Shown piece after piece: positions 57,547-64,000 of a DNA stretch of 64,000 bases (position 1 is the stretch's first letter; each line of letters starts with the position of its first letter). Source of the DNA: Acidobacteriaceae bacterium (lineage in GTDB: Bacteria; Acidobacteriota; Terriglobia; Terriglobales; Acidobacteriaceae). Where the stretch lies: the NCBI GenBank assembly GCA_003170825.1, contig PMYL01000054.1:183894-247893 (forward strand). Direction: 5' to 3'. The position numbers were made by a program, and so were the translations under genes. Below the pieces are notes generated by a model. That model made no database searches and was not told where the DNA came from. It worked only from the letters and a program-made list of their open reading frames with translations.

Positions 57547-58746
57547 ATGGAACAAAGAATGCGCTTTTCGCAGAGAACGGACTGGAATACGGAGGAGAGC
57601 GAGCTGGCGCGGGCTCACCGGTTGCGCTCCGCGGCCGGACTGCCGATTGCCGACCTGACGGCTTCGAATCCGACGCGATGCGGATTTGAGTACGCGCCGG
57701 AACTGCTGGCGGCGCTGGCCAATCCGGCGGCACTCGATTACGATCCGCAGCCGCGAGGGAGCCTGCGCGGGCGCGAGGCGGTTTGCGGGTACTATGCGGA
57801 CCACGGCGTGGCGCTGAAGCCGGAGCAGATTGTGCTGACCACCAGCACGAGCGAGGCTTATAGCTATCTCTTTCGGCTGCTTTGCGATCCAGGGAGCGAG
57901 ATTCTTGTCGCCCAGCCGGGGTATCCGCTGTTCGACTTTCTGGCGGCGCTGGACGATGTGCGGCTGAAGGCTGCGCCGCTGGTCTACGACCAGGGCTGGC
58001 AGATCGATCCGGAGGGGTTTCGCCGGGCGATTACGGCGGAGACGCGGGCTATCGTGCTGGTGCACCCGAACAACCCTACCGGGCACTTTACCAAGCGGTG
58101 GGAGGCGGAGGAGCTGGCGCGGCTGGCGAGAAAGTTCGACCTGTCGCTGATTGTGGATGAGGTTTTTCTGGACTACGGGTTTGGCGGGGCAGGCGCGAGC
58201 TTTGCGGCAGGATTCGATGGGGTTCCGGTGTTTGTGGTGAGCGGGCTGAGCAAGATTGCCGGGCTGCCGCAGATGAAGGCTGCCTGGATTGTGGCGACCG
58301 GGCCGGAGGCACATGCGGCGTTGGAGCGGCTGGAGGTGATTGCCGATACGTTTCTCTCAATGAATGCGCCGGTGCAGTGCGCGCTGCCCAAGTGGCTGGA
58401 GGGAAGGGCGGCGATCCAGGGGCAGATTCGGGAGCGGGTGAGGGCTAACCTGGCGGAGTTGGACCGGCAACTGGGCAGGCTATCCGCAGTTCGCAGGTTG
58501 GAGGTGGAGGGCGGCTGGTATGCGGTGTTGCGGATCCCGGCGCTGAAACCCGACGAGCAGACGGTGCTGGAACTCCTGGAGCGTGGGGTCTGGGTGCATC
58601 CGGGGTACTTTTTTGGGATGGCGGAGTCGGGATGGCTGGTGGTCAGCCTACTGGGGCCGGAGCGAGAGTTCGGTACTGGAGTAACTATTTTTGTTGATTA
58701 TTTAGGGAAGCATCAGGGAAGTAATATTACCAGGCTTCTACCGTAA
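57547..58746 (+). CDS. PLP-dependent class I/II aminotransferase
   Basis: A 399-residue fold-type I aminotransferase. The PLP lysine is K236 in VSGLSKIAG, with the conserved NPNNPTGH and the DEVF strand (IVDEVFLDY) before it. The substrate is probably an amino acid (aspartate/aromatic or alanine type), not inferable further. The N-terminal TASNPTRCGFEYAPELLAAL is typical. The ATG at 57547 is used, with ATG at 57559 as an alternative. It is divergent from the HAD gene and convergent with the MBL hydrolase. Confidence 0.88.
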   Translation: MEQRMRFSQRTDWNTEESELARAHRLRSAAGLPIADLTASNPTRCGFEYAPELLAALANPAALDYDPQPRGSLRGREAVCGYYADHGVALKPEQIVLTTSTSEAYSYLFRLLCDPGSEILVAQPGYPLFDFLAALDDVRLKAAPLVYDQGWQIDPEGFRRAITAETRAIVLVHPNNPTGHFTKRWEAEELARLARKFDLSLIVDEVFLDYGFGGAGASFAAGFDGVPVFVVSGLSKIAGLPQMKAAWIVATGPEAHAALERLEVIADTFLSMNAPVQCALPKWLEGRAAIQGQIRERVRANLAELDRQLGRLSAVRRLEVEGGWYAVLRIPALKPDEQTVLELLERGVWVHPGYFFGMAESGWLVVSLLGPEREFGTGVTIFVDYLGKHQGSNITRLLP

Positions 58747-58815
58747 GTTTTGGTTGAAGTAGGTACGCTCCACGACTGAAACCAAACATCTTGAAAGAAT
58801 GATGGTTTTTCATAT

Positions 58816-59445
58816 TCATGCGCGGAGGAATGGGTTGCTCTTGCGCTCGGCGCCGATGGTGGTGGCGGGGCCGTGGCCGGGCAGCACTTTGGTTTCGTCG
58901 GGGAGTGCCAGCAGGCGGGTTTGGATGGAGTCGATAATCTGACCGTAGTTTCCGCCGGGCAGGTCGGTGCGGCCGATGCTGCCGGCAAAGAGGGTATCGC
59001 CAGCGATGACCATCTTGAGCGGGGCAAAGTGGAGGCAGACGGAGCCCTGGGTGTGGCCGGGGGTGTGCAGGACCTGTGCGGGGTAGCGGTCGAGGCCGAC
59101 GAGCTGGCCGTCGGCGAGGGTTTCGTCGGGGGGCGCAGTCTCCGGCGTGGGAACGCCCACCCAGTTGGCCTGAGCCGCCATCATTTTGAGCAGGGGCAGA
59201 TCGTTCTCGTTGAGCAGGATGGGCGCGCCGGTGAGGCGCTTGAGCCGGAGCGCGCCGCCCACGTGGTCGATGTGGGCGTGGGTGACGAGAATCTGCTTGA
59301 GCTTGAGGCCGAGTTCGGTAAGGCGGCGCTGAATGCGGCCAACCTCGTCGCCGGGATCGATGACGATGGCCTCGCGGGCTTCCTCGTCGCCCAGGATGGT
59401 GCAGTTGCAGGCGAGCGGGCCGACGGGGAAGGTTTCGAGGATCAT
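58816..59445 (-). CDS. metallo-beta-lactamase-fold hydrolase (glyoxalase II-like)
   Basis: A 209-residue MBL-fold hydrolase of the YcbL/GloB-like type. The metal motif is THAHIDH (about residues 55-61), followed by HTPGHTQGSVCLH, AGDTLFAGSIGR and a C-terminal LPGHGPATT. The family acts on thioesters such as S-lactoylglutathione, or on small phosphonate or sulfur substrates; the exact one is unknown. No export signal is seen. It precedes secG on the same strand only after a terminator, so it is probably transcribed separately. Confidence 0.88.
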   Translation of the reverse strand: MILETFPVGPLACNCTILGDEEAREAIVIDPGDEVGRIQRRLTELGLKLKQILVTHAHIDHVGGALRLKRLTGAPILLNENDLPLLKMMAAQANWVGVPTPETAPPDETLADGQLVGLDRYPAQVLHTPGHTQGSVCLHFAPLKMVIAGDTLFAGSIGRTDLPGGNYGQIIDSIQTRLLALPDETKVLPGHGPATTIGAERKSNPFLRA

Positions 59446-59500
59446 GGGTTCTATTGTAGGGCCGGAGGCAGAAGCGAACAGCCCGCCGGAGGGAAACGCA

Positions 59501-59527
59501 AAAGGCAGACCCGGTGGGCCTGCCTTT
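59501..59527 (-). terminator. terminator downstream of secG
   Basis: AAAGGCAG-x-CCC pairs with GGG-x-CTGCCTTT (59501-59512 with 59516-59527, one mismatch), a stem of about 11 bp followed on the minus strand by TTTTGCGTTT. It separates secG from the MBL hydrolase. Confidence 0.7.
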
Positions 59528-59575
59528 CAAAAAGCTGGAGAACCGATCTGGAGAGACCGCGGAACTTGTCTGACC

Positions 59576-59890
59576 TTACTTGCCGGACTTGGCGGGCGCG
59601 GAGACTGGGGCGGGCTTGGCGCCCTCCAGCACCGAGTGCGAGCCGGTGGTGGCGCGCTGGTAGAGGACGGTCAGACCGATGGAAGTGCACATGAAGATGA
59701 TCGCCGACCAGGTGGTGAGCCGGGTGAGGACGTTGGCCGCGGCGCGGGGGCCGAAAGCGGTCTGCGAACCCTGGCCGCCGAAGGCGCCTGCCAGGTCGGC
59801 CGAGCGGCCCTGCTGCAGGAGGACAACGCCGATGAGAAAGAGGCACACAAGCACGTGCAGGACAATCACAAAGTCGAGAAGGATTTGCAT
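59576..59890 (-). CDS. secG: protein translocase subunit SecG
   Basis: A 104-residue auxiliary subunit of the SecYEG channel. Two helices are visible: residues 1-23 (MQILLDFVIVLHVLVCLFLI) and about 52-72 (VLTRLTTWSAIIFMCTSIGL). Between them is the conserved loop VVLLQQGRSADLAGAFGGQGSQTAFGPR. The tail is Ala/Pro/Lys-rich. SecG is transcribed toward the terminator at 59501. The tRNA-Leu gene lies 51 bases upstream on the same strand, an arrangement also seen elsewhere in bacteria. Confidence 0.92.
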   Translation of the reverse strand: MQILLDFVIVLHVLVCLFLIGVVLLQQGRSADLAGAFGGQGSQTAFGPRAAANVLTRLTTWSAIIFMCTSIGLTVLYQRATTGSHSVLEGAKPAPVSAPAKSGK

Positions 59891-59940
59891 TTCTTAAGCT
59901 GCTTTCCAAGTCAGTCCGGCTGACCCGGACGAGAGAAATT

Positions 59941-60026
59941 TGGTGCGGAAGAGGGGACTTGAACCCCTATGCCTTGTGGGCGCCAGCACCTCAAGCTGGT
60001 GCGTCTGCCAATTTCGCCACCTCCGC
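59941..60026 (-). tRNA. tRNA-Leu (anticodon GAG)
   Basis: Read on the minus strand, the 7-bp acceptor stem GCGGAGG/CTTCCGC (one G-U), the D-loop with GGCAGA, the anticodon stem CCAGC/GCTGG around loop TTGAGGT (anticodon GAG), a long variable arm CGCCCACAAGGC, and the T-arm GGGGTTCAAGTCCCC are all present. The discriminator is A, and the CCA end is encoded (59941-59943). The long variable arm confirms class II. Confidence 0.95.
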
Positions 60027-60088
60027 ACGGGGGTGAACACAACAAGTATAGCAAAGACGAGAATGGCTTGGAACAGCTTATGGAAATC

Positions 60089-60544
60089 TCACCTGGGAAA
60101 GAGCCGGTCATCCCATACGACCGGCTCGGGCGGAGTGTGGGTGATGCGCGCGAAGTCCGGGTGGGCCGGGTTGAGCAGGATGTTGTGTTCGCGGCCCTGA
60201 GTGACGAGGGATGGAACCAACAGGACGGCGGTGCGGGCTTCGACAAGCCAACGGTCGCCGAATGCCTGGCTGACGGCCTGATTCGTCGCGTTCCAACCGG
60301 GGAGATCGGAGGCGGCGAGACGTTCCACGGCGAGACCGGCGGGAATCTCGATGGCGAGGACGCCGTGGGTGCGGGGCAAACGGTTGAGGTTGGCGTGGAC
60401 TAGGATTTCCAGGATCGCTCCGGCATAGGTTTCGGCGGCGTAGATGACGCCGCGGCCAGGGGAGTTCCAGCGGCCACCGCAGAGGCGCGCGCCCGTGCCG
60501 TCAAAGAGCGGGAAGCGGGCGTCGCCGATGCGGAAGCAATGCAT
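60089..60544 (-). CDS. RES-domain toxin
   Basis: A 151-residue RES-family protein. Related toxins (MbcT, ParT, Xre-RES) degrade NAD+ or modify a metabolic enzyme and stop growth. The family motif is seen as FRIGDARFPLFDGTGARLCGGRWNSPGRGVIYAAET (residues 4-39; conserved Arg, Gly and Tyr), then ILEILVHAN with a Glu, and a C-terminal HPDFARI segment. It is the second gene of the pair, 13 bases after the antitoxin, as expected for this class. Activity is inferred from the family. Confidence 0.88.
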   Translation of the reverse strand: MHCFRIGDARFPLFDGTGARLCGGRWNSPGRGVIYAAETYAGAILEILVHANLNRLPRTHGVLAIEIPAGLAVERLAASDLPGWNATNQAVSQAFGDRWLVEARTAVLLVPSLVTQGREHNILLNPAHPDFARITHTPPEPVVWDDRLFPR

Positions 60545-60557
60545 GAGAGGTGAATGC

Positions 60558-60989
60558 TCAGGCGGGAATGCCGTAGAAGAGGCGGTCGAGCAACTCTTCG
60601 GCGCGGCGTGCGCCCAGTTCGGTCAGGGCGGCTTCAAGGGGCGGGCGGTTTTCCAGCTCGGGGTGCGGCTTGGTGAGCCATTCGCGGGCGTCGCCGCGGT
60701 TGTCCCACACGTGCTCGGCTGCGGCGATCACCCTGGCCAGTCGCTCGGTGCGTTCACTTTCCGCGGGGGTGAGCCGGGTGCGGCGCTTGTAGGTGGCCTC
60801 GGGAACGACGCGGTAGAGCAGGGTGCGGGCGTGCTGGGCGGAGGAGCAGGCGCGAGCGAGCGTGAACCGCAGCGCGCGCTTGGGCAGGCCGGTGACGACG
60901 GCTGTTTCAAGGTCCTGCGCGGAAAGAATACAGCTGCCGAGAATGGCCGCTCCTCCCATCACATCGGCAACGTGGTCGGGCTGCATCAT
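60558..60989 (-). CDS. Xre/MbcA/ParS-family antitoxin
   Basis: A 143-residue antitoxin of the Xre-RES type. The C-terminal toxin-binding domain (DUF2384) covers about residues 85-143, with AREWLTKPHPELENRPPLEAALTELGARRAEELLDRL. The N-terminal part holds the DNA-binding half. Two ATGs overlap (60989 and 60986), with GGAGG just upstream. It sits directly behind the paired inverted repeats at 61001-61038, so autoregulation is likely. Confidence 0.88.
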   Translation of the reverse strand: MMQPDHVADVMGGAAILGSCILSAQDLETAVVTGLPKRALRFTLARACSSAQHARTLLYRVVPEATYKRRTRLTPAESERTERLARVIAAAEHVWDNRGDAREWLTKPHPELENRPPLEAALTELGARRAEELLDRLFYGIPA

Positions 60990-61000
60990 GGTGGGCCTCC

Positions 61001-61038
61001 GGTATCAGTATACCGCAATCACGGTATCAAATGATACC
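61001..61038. promoter_or_regulatory. two inverted-repeat operators of the toxin-antitoxin pair
   Basis: Site 1 is GGTAT-CAGT-ATACC (61001-61014). Site 2 is GGTATCA-AA-TGATACC (61023-61038). Their centres are 23 bases apart, about two helical turns, and both lie within 50 bases of the antitoxin start. Site 2 overlaps the 3' end of paiB. This arrangement fits cooperative autorepression by the antitoxin. Confidence 0.6.
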
Positions 61039-61662
61039 TATTGTTCCCATCCGTTCCATCCAGGCGGCAAGGGCCTGTTGGTCGGGGGTTCCGGCGGCGT
61101 GGGCGGCGTGGACGTTGCGGCGTTCAGGCTCGTCGCGGTTCTGGCTGATCTTGAATTTGCCTTCGATGCGGGCGATGGGGATGCGAAAGCCGACGATGCC
61201 AGCGAGCATGGAGCGGCGGAAACCGCCGGGCATGGCGCGCCATTTTTCAGCATAGGCCGGTTCGTTGGCCTGGATCAGGCCGGCGAGCAAGGCGTCTCTG
61301 CCGGCCTCGTCTTCGACCAGCGAGAGGATTCCGTAGGCGTGGACGGCGATATAGTTCCAGGTTGGAACGGAGAGCGGCTCGACGTAGAGGGTGGGCGAGA
61401 CATAGCTGTGGGGTCCGGGGAAGACGACCAGGGTTTCGCGGCCGGCGAGGGATTGCCAGTGACGATTGGCGCGGGCGAAGTGGCCTTCGATGAGACCGTG
61501 CGGGCCCTCGTCTTTGACGACCAATGGGAGGTGGGTGGCAACGAGAGGCGCTGCGACTTCTGGGTTCGATTGCGGGCCAAAGAGGATGGCGAAGGAGTAA
61601 GATCGCATGGCTTCGATGAGGACGGAGCGATCTGCGACCTGGTTGAATTTGGATGAGTACAT
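61027..61662 (-). CDS. paiB: PaiB-family FMN-binding regulator-like protein
   Basis: A 211-residue protein of the PaiB (FMN-binding split-barrel) family, described in Bacillus as a transcriptional repressor of sporulation and protease genes. The N-terminal domain has the split-barrel pattern (SYSFAILFGPQSNPEVAAPLVATHLPLVV); the central VVFPGPHSYVSPTLYVEPLSVPTWNYIAVHAYG is highly family-specific. The C-terminal helix ends IPIARIEGKFKISQNR. It starts 7 bases after ilvA, so the two are probably one transcript. Confidence 0.88.
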   Translation of the reverse strand: MYSSKFNQVADRSVLIEAMRSYSFAILFGPQSNPEVAAPLVATHLPLVVKDEGPHGLIEGHFARANRHWQSLAGRETLVVFPGPHSYVSPTLYVEPLSVPTWNYIAVHAYGILSLVEDEAGRDALLAGLIQANEPAYAEKWRAMPGGFRRSMLAGIVGFRIPIARIEGKFKISQNRDEPERRNVHAAHAAGTPDQQALAAWMERMGTIGII

Positions 61663-61669
61663 GGGACTC

Positions 61670-62884
61670 CTATTGAATGCGCTCGAAGCGGAAGCCGGCT
61701 TCGCGCAGGGAGTGGCTGATGGCGGCGATGTGGGATGCGCCGCGGGTTTCCAGGGTTACATCGATAGCGGTTTCGCTCAGGCTGACGCCGTAGTAGGCGC
61801 GATTGTGGACGGTTTCGACGATGTTGGCGCGCTGGCTGGCCAGTACCTGGGTGAGGGTGTGCAGAGCGCCGGGGCGGTCCTGCAGGTAGACGCGGACGCG
61901 AAACAGGCGCCCATCCTTGACCAGGCCGCGCTCGATGATCTTGGCCAGCAGGGTGACGTCGATGTTGCCTCCGCTGACCAGGACGACGATGCGGCGATGG
62001 CGCAGATTGGTTTTGGACTGGACGACGGCGGCCAGCGCGGCGGCGCCGGCGCCTTCGGCCAGGGTTTTCTCCTGCTCGAGGAGCAGAAGAATGGCGCTGG
62101 CGATCTCTTCGTCGTCGACGGTGACGATTTCGTCGACGTAGCGGGAGACAAGGGGGAGGGTCAGGTCGCCGGCGCGGCGGACGGCGATGCCGTCGGCGAT
62201 GGTGGCTTCGGCTGCGATGGTGACGGGTGCCCCAACCTCGCGGGCGCGGAGCATGGAGGGCAGCTTCTCCGGCTCGACGCCGACGACGCGGATTTTTGGA
62301 TTGGTCTCCTTGAGGGCGCAGGCGACGCCGGCGATGAGACCGCCGCCGCCGATGGGGACGACGACGGCTTCGATGTCGGGAACCTGCTCGAGCAGCTCGA
62401 GGCCGATGGTTCCCTGGCCGGAGATGACTTCAGCGTCGTCGAAGGGATGAATGAAGGTGCGGCCCTCTTCGATGCGGCGGCGCAGGGCCTCTTCGCAGGC
62501 TTCCTCGTAGCTGGCGCCGTGGAGGATGACCTCGGCGCCGAAGCTACGCGTGGCGGCGACTTTGATCTGCGGCGTGGCCAGCGGCATGACGATCTGGGCG
62601 CGAATGCCAAGCGAGGAGGCGTGGAAGGCGACGCCCTGGGCGTGGTTGCCGGCGCTGGCGGCGATGACGCCGCGGTCACGCTCCACCTTGCCGAGGGTGA
62701 GCAGCTTGTTGAGCGCGCCACGCTCTTTGAAGGAGCCGGTGAGTTGGAGGTTTTCAAGCTTCAGGTGCAGAGGCAGACCGGTCAGTTCGGAGAGTTGGTG
62801 GGAGAGCTGGCAGGGCGAAACGTAGATGGCGTCGCCGATGCGCGCGCGGGCTGCCTGGATGCTGGTGAGGGTGACGGATTCCAC
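61670..62884 (-). CDS. ilvA: threonine ammonia-lyase
   Basis: It deaminates threonine to 2-oxobutanoate, the first committed step to isoleucine. The 404-residue PLP enzyme has the lysine K53 in LTGSFKERGALNK and the glycine loop VPIGGGGLIAG. The C-terminal ACT domain covers about residues 325-404 (RLFRVRVYLQDRPGALHTLTQVLASQRANIVETVHNRA), the single-ACT form. GTG at 62884 follows AAGGAG by 8 bases. Expression is probably conditional on the leader and terminator just upstream (62923-63140). paiB follows by 7 bases. Confidence 0.94.
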   Translation of the reverse strand: MESVTLTSIQAARARIGDAIYVSPCQLSHQLSELTGLPLHLKLENLQLTGSFKERGALNKLLTLGKVERDRGVIAASAGNHAQGVAFHASSLGIRAQIVMPLATPQIKVAATRSFGAEVILHGASYEEACEEALRRRIEEGRTFIHPFDDAEVISGQGTIGLELLEQVPDIEAVVVPIGGGGLIAGVACALKETNPKIRVVGVEPEKLPSMLRAREVGAPVTIAAEATIADGIAVRRAGDLTLPLVSRYVDEIVTVDDEEIASAILLLLEQEKTLAEGAGAAALAAVVQSKTNLRHRRIVVLVSGGNIDVTLLAKIIERGLVKDGRLFRVRVYLQDRPGALHTLTQVLASQRANIVETVHNRAYYGVSLSETAIDVTLETRGASHIAAISHSLREAGFRFERIQ

Positions 62885-62922
62885 GAGAGGTTCTCCTTAA
62901 CAAGACAAAGGGGCTAGAAAAC

Positions 62923-62955
62923 AAAAAAACCACCAGCCGCGCTTGCGGGTGGTGG
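62923..62955 (-). terminator. intrinsic terminator in the ilvA leader (attenuator)
   Basis: On the minus strand CCACCA-C-CCGC, loop AAGC, GCGG-C-TGGTGG (62955-62930) is followed by seven T residues (62929-62923). It lies 38 bases before the ilvA start and downstream of the leader ORF, the classic attenuator position. Antiterminator pairing is not obvious, so the sensing mechanism is open. Confidence 0.75.
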
Positions 62956-62987
62956 CCTGGGTGCCGCTCAATTACAAGACTGGTTGG

Positions 62988-63098
62988 TCAGGCTTCGTTT
63001 CCCGCGCGCAGATTGGGGCTGGTAATTCGCATGGCGGGAGTCGGCGCGGCGATGCGCAGGACCGGAGAGAAGCTCGCGTTGGCGCCGGACGTGTGCAT
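62988..63098 (-). CDS. 36-residue leader peptide of ilvA
   Basis: ATG at 63098 opens a 36-codon frame that stops 32 bases before the terminator hairpin. The peptide contains two Ile, one Val and two Leu, which is too few for ordinary codon-counting attenuation of isoleucine synthesis. The C-terminal 14 residues (MRITSPNLRAGNEA) look the most constrained and could alternatively begin at the internal ATG at 63032. NLRAGNEA at the very end resembles the arginine-alanine-glycine core of some ribosome-stalling peptides, which is only suggestive. The start lies about 6 bases after the predicted transcription start. Confidence 0.5.
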   Translation of the reverse strand: MHTSGANASFSPVLRIAAPTPAMRITSPNLRAGNEA

Positions 63099-63110
63099 GA
63101 CGTTGATGAA

Positions 63111-63140
63111 AGTAGAGCAGAGGCGCGGGGGATGCGTCAA
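63111..63140 (-). promoter_or_regulatory. promoter of the ilvA leader
   Basis: On the minus strand TTGACG (63140-63135) and TCTACT (63116-63111) are separated by 18 bases. Transcription would start near 63104, leaving only a few bases before the leader ATG. Confidence 0.5.
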
Positions 63141-63167
63141 GGGAGCAGGGCGCGGCTGGGGCTGGTG

Positions 63168-63890
63168 CTAAAAGATGGCAGCCAGTTTGGCGAAGGAATC
63201 GAGTTCGAGTAACTGCTGGCCTTCCGGCACGGAGTCGATTTCAGCGTGTTCGAGGATCCAGGTGTCTTTGTGGAAGAGGAAGACGGCGTGGAGTCCGGCG
63301 GCGAGGGCGGGGTTGATGTCGCTCCTGGGGCTGTTGCCGATCATCCAATAGGTTTGCGTGGCGCAACTAGTGTGCGGCGTGAGTTCGTGGCGGGCGATGA
63401 CTTCGCGGTAGGTGGGCGGATCCTTTTCCTGGACGATTTCGACGGCGGCAAAATGCGGGGCCAGGCCGGAGCGGGCGAGCTTGTCGGCCTGTTCGGCCTG
63501 GTTGCCTTTGGTCATGAGGATGAGCCGGTGGCGGCTTGCCAGCTCGGCCAGGGTTTCTGCTACGCCGGGGAGCAACTCGATCTCCTGCTCCTCGATGGAG
63601 CGGGCGAAGCTCAGAATGCGTTGGACCTTATCTTCAGTGACCGGGGCGGGGCTGAGGCGCTCAAAACAGGCGACAAGCGAGCGGGTAAAGCTGGTGAGGC
63701 CGTAGCCGTGGGCGAGGATGGTCTCGCGCTCGACGGAGTTGAGGGCCTTGCGCACTTCGGCGGGGGTGTACTCGTGGTGGTTGAGGTAGCTGATAAAGGC
63801 GGCGATGGCGCGCTCGAAGTAGATGTTGTTTTCCCAAAGGGTATCGTCAGCGTCGATGAGCAGGGTTTGGCCGGGAGGGAATTGGGGCAT
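63168..63890 (-). CDS. HAD-superfamily hydrolase (YjjG-like)
   Basis: A 240-residue HAD hydrolase. Motif I is LLIDADDTLWENN, with Asp at about residues 13 and 15. A helical cap (about 20-95) is followed by motif II ILMTKGNQ, motif III Lys in QEKDPPTY, and motif IV in MIGNSPRSDINPALAAGLHAV. This resembles nucleotidase-type HAD phosphatases; the substrate is unknown. It ends just before the ilvA promoter and is transcribed in the same direction. Confidence 0.85.
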   Translation of the reverse strand: MPQFPPGQTLLIDADDTLWENNIYFERAIAAFISYLNHHEYTPAEVRKALNSVERETILAHGYGLTSFTRSLVACFERLSPAPVTEDKVQRILSFARSIEEQEIELLPGVAETLAELASRHRLILMTKGNQAEQADKLARSGLAPHFAAVEIVQEKDPPTYREVIARHELTPHTSCATQTYWMIGNSPRSDINPALAAGLHAVFLFHKDTWILEHAEIDSVPEGQQLLELDSFAKLAAIF

Positions 63891-63937
63891 GGGTTTTATG
63901 GTAACGAATTCGAGTGGTGACTGGGGCGGTGGACGAT

Positions 63938-63974
63938 CCCACCCTTACGCCAGAACGAAGGCGCAAGGATGGGG
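63938..63974. repeat. inverted repeat with compensatory wobble pairs
   Basis: CCCACCCTTACGCC (63938-63951) and GGCGCAAGGATGGG (63960-63973) pair with two G-U pairs across an 8-base loop. It lies in the intergenic tail at the right edge. Its form is that of a dispersed hairpin repeat, but only one copy is visible in this window. Confidence 0.45.
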
Positions 63975-64000
63975 CATGGCGGATTCAAGGTACAAGTGCA

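Noticed and set aside
61607..62917. 436-codon open frame on the plus strand
   Set aside because: It is antisense to ilvA and reads as Gly/Asp-rich filler. The ilvA protein has its PLP and ACT motifs intact.

Overview
The window is GC-rich bacterial chromosome with dense, mostly single-copy housekeeping genes. I infer a member of the Acidobacteriota, probably the Terriglobia. The grounds are the gene style (secreted proteins of no known family, bactofilin, GH3 and GH31 glycosidases, a small Fis-like regulator, a TPR-secretin) and sequence habits. No rRNA or other phylogenetic marker settles it. I see no transposase, prophage, CRISPR array or rRNA. One tRNA gene (Leu, anticodon GAG) is present.

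Layout. 1-5970: two secreted proteins of unknown function, then lysS with a translationally coupled YmdB-type phosphoesterase, and another secreted protein. 6023-8063: an F0-only ATP synthase operon (atpZ-atpI-atpB-atpE) closed by a strong terminator; the F1 genes and atpF are not here. 8078-16000: a secreted protein, bactofilin, a methyltransferase-like protein, a UPF0173 hydrolase, a small basic protein, an APC-type permease with a long soluble tail, a 41-residue membrane peptide and lnt. 16036-16673: a small accessory patch (DUF1398 protein plus a frameshifted, truncated YgiT/MqsA-type zinc finger). 16727-24900: prfB with its programmed frameshift, dsbD, rarA, a SPOUT methyltransferase, a Sua5/TsaC protein, a YdcF-like protein and a DUF92 protein. 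25032-36145: GH31, a beta-propeller lipoprotein, tlyA, a frameshifted secreted protein, nadK, an ABC-F ATPase, an M20 peptidase and an orphan Mla-type ATPase. 36743-46248: an exopolysaccharide initiating transferase with a long leader, nadE, a DsbA-like protein, the leftward run purC-cvpA-fis-like-HAD-secretin, and then an apparent independent small RNA gene. 46311-59890: smc, katG, GH3 beta-glucosidase, an outer-membrane protein, a HAD phosphatase, an aminotransferase, an MBL hydrolase and secG. 59941-64000: tRNA-Leu, a RES/Xre toxin-antitoxin pair with its operators, paiB, ilvA behind a leader-peptide/terminator element, and a HAD hydrolase.

How the genes fit together. Several are envelope and redox functions: lnt matures lipoproteins, secG exports, DsbD and the CPHC thioredoxin-fold protein handle periplasmic thiols, and GH3/GH31 digest sugars outside the cytoplasm. 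NAD metabolism (nadK, nadE) and translation (lysS, prfB, tlyA, Sua5, a SPOUT methyltransferase) are also well represented.

Most interesting non-routine signals: (1) the ilvA leader, with a promoter, a 36-codon ORF ending in NLRAGNEA, and an intrinsic terminator before ilvA; (2) an ORF-free transcription unit at about 46032-46248 with its own promoter and terminator; (3) the RES/Xre operon with two GGTAT-type inverted repeats; (4) perfect or near-perfect palindromes upstream of the exopolysaccharide transferase, the GH3 enzyme and katG; (5) an acidic insertion in the SMC head; (6) two genes that become sensible only if a single missing base is restored.
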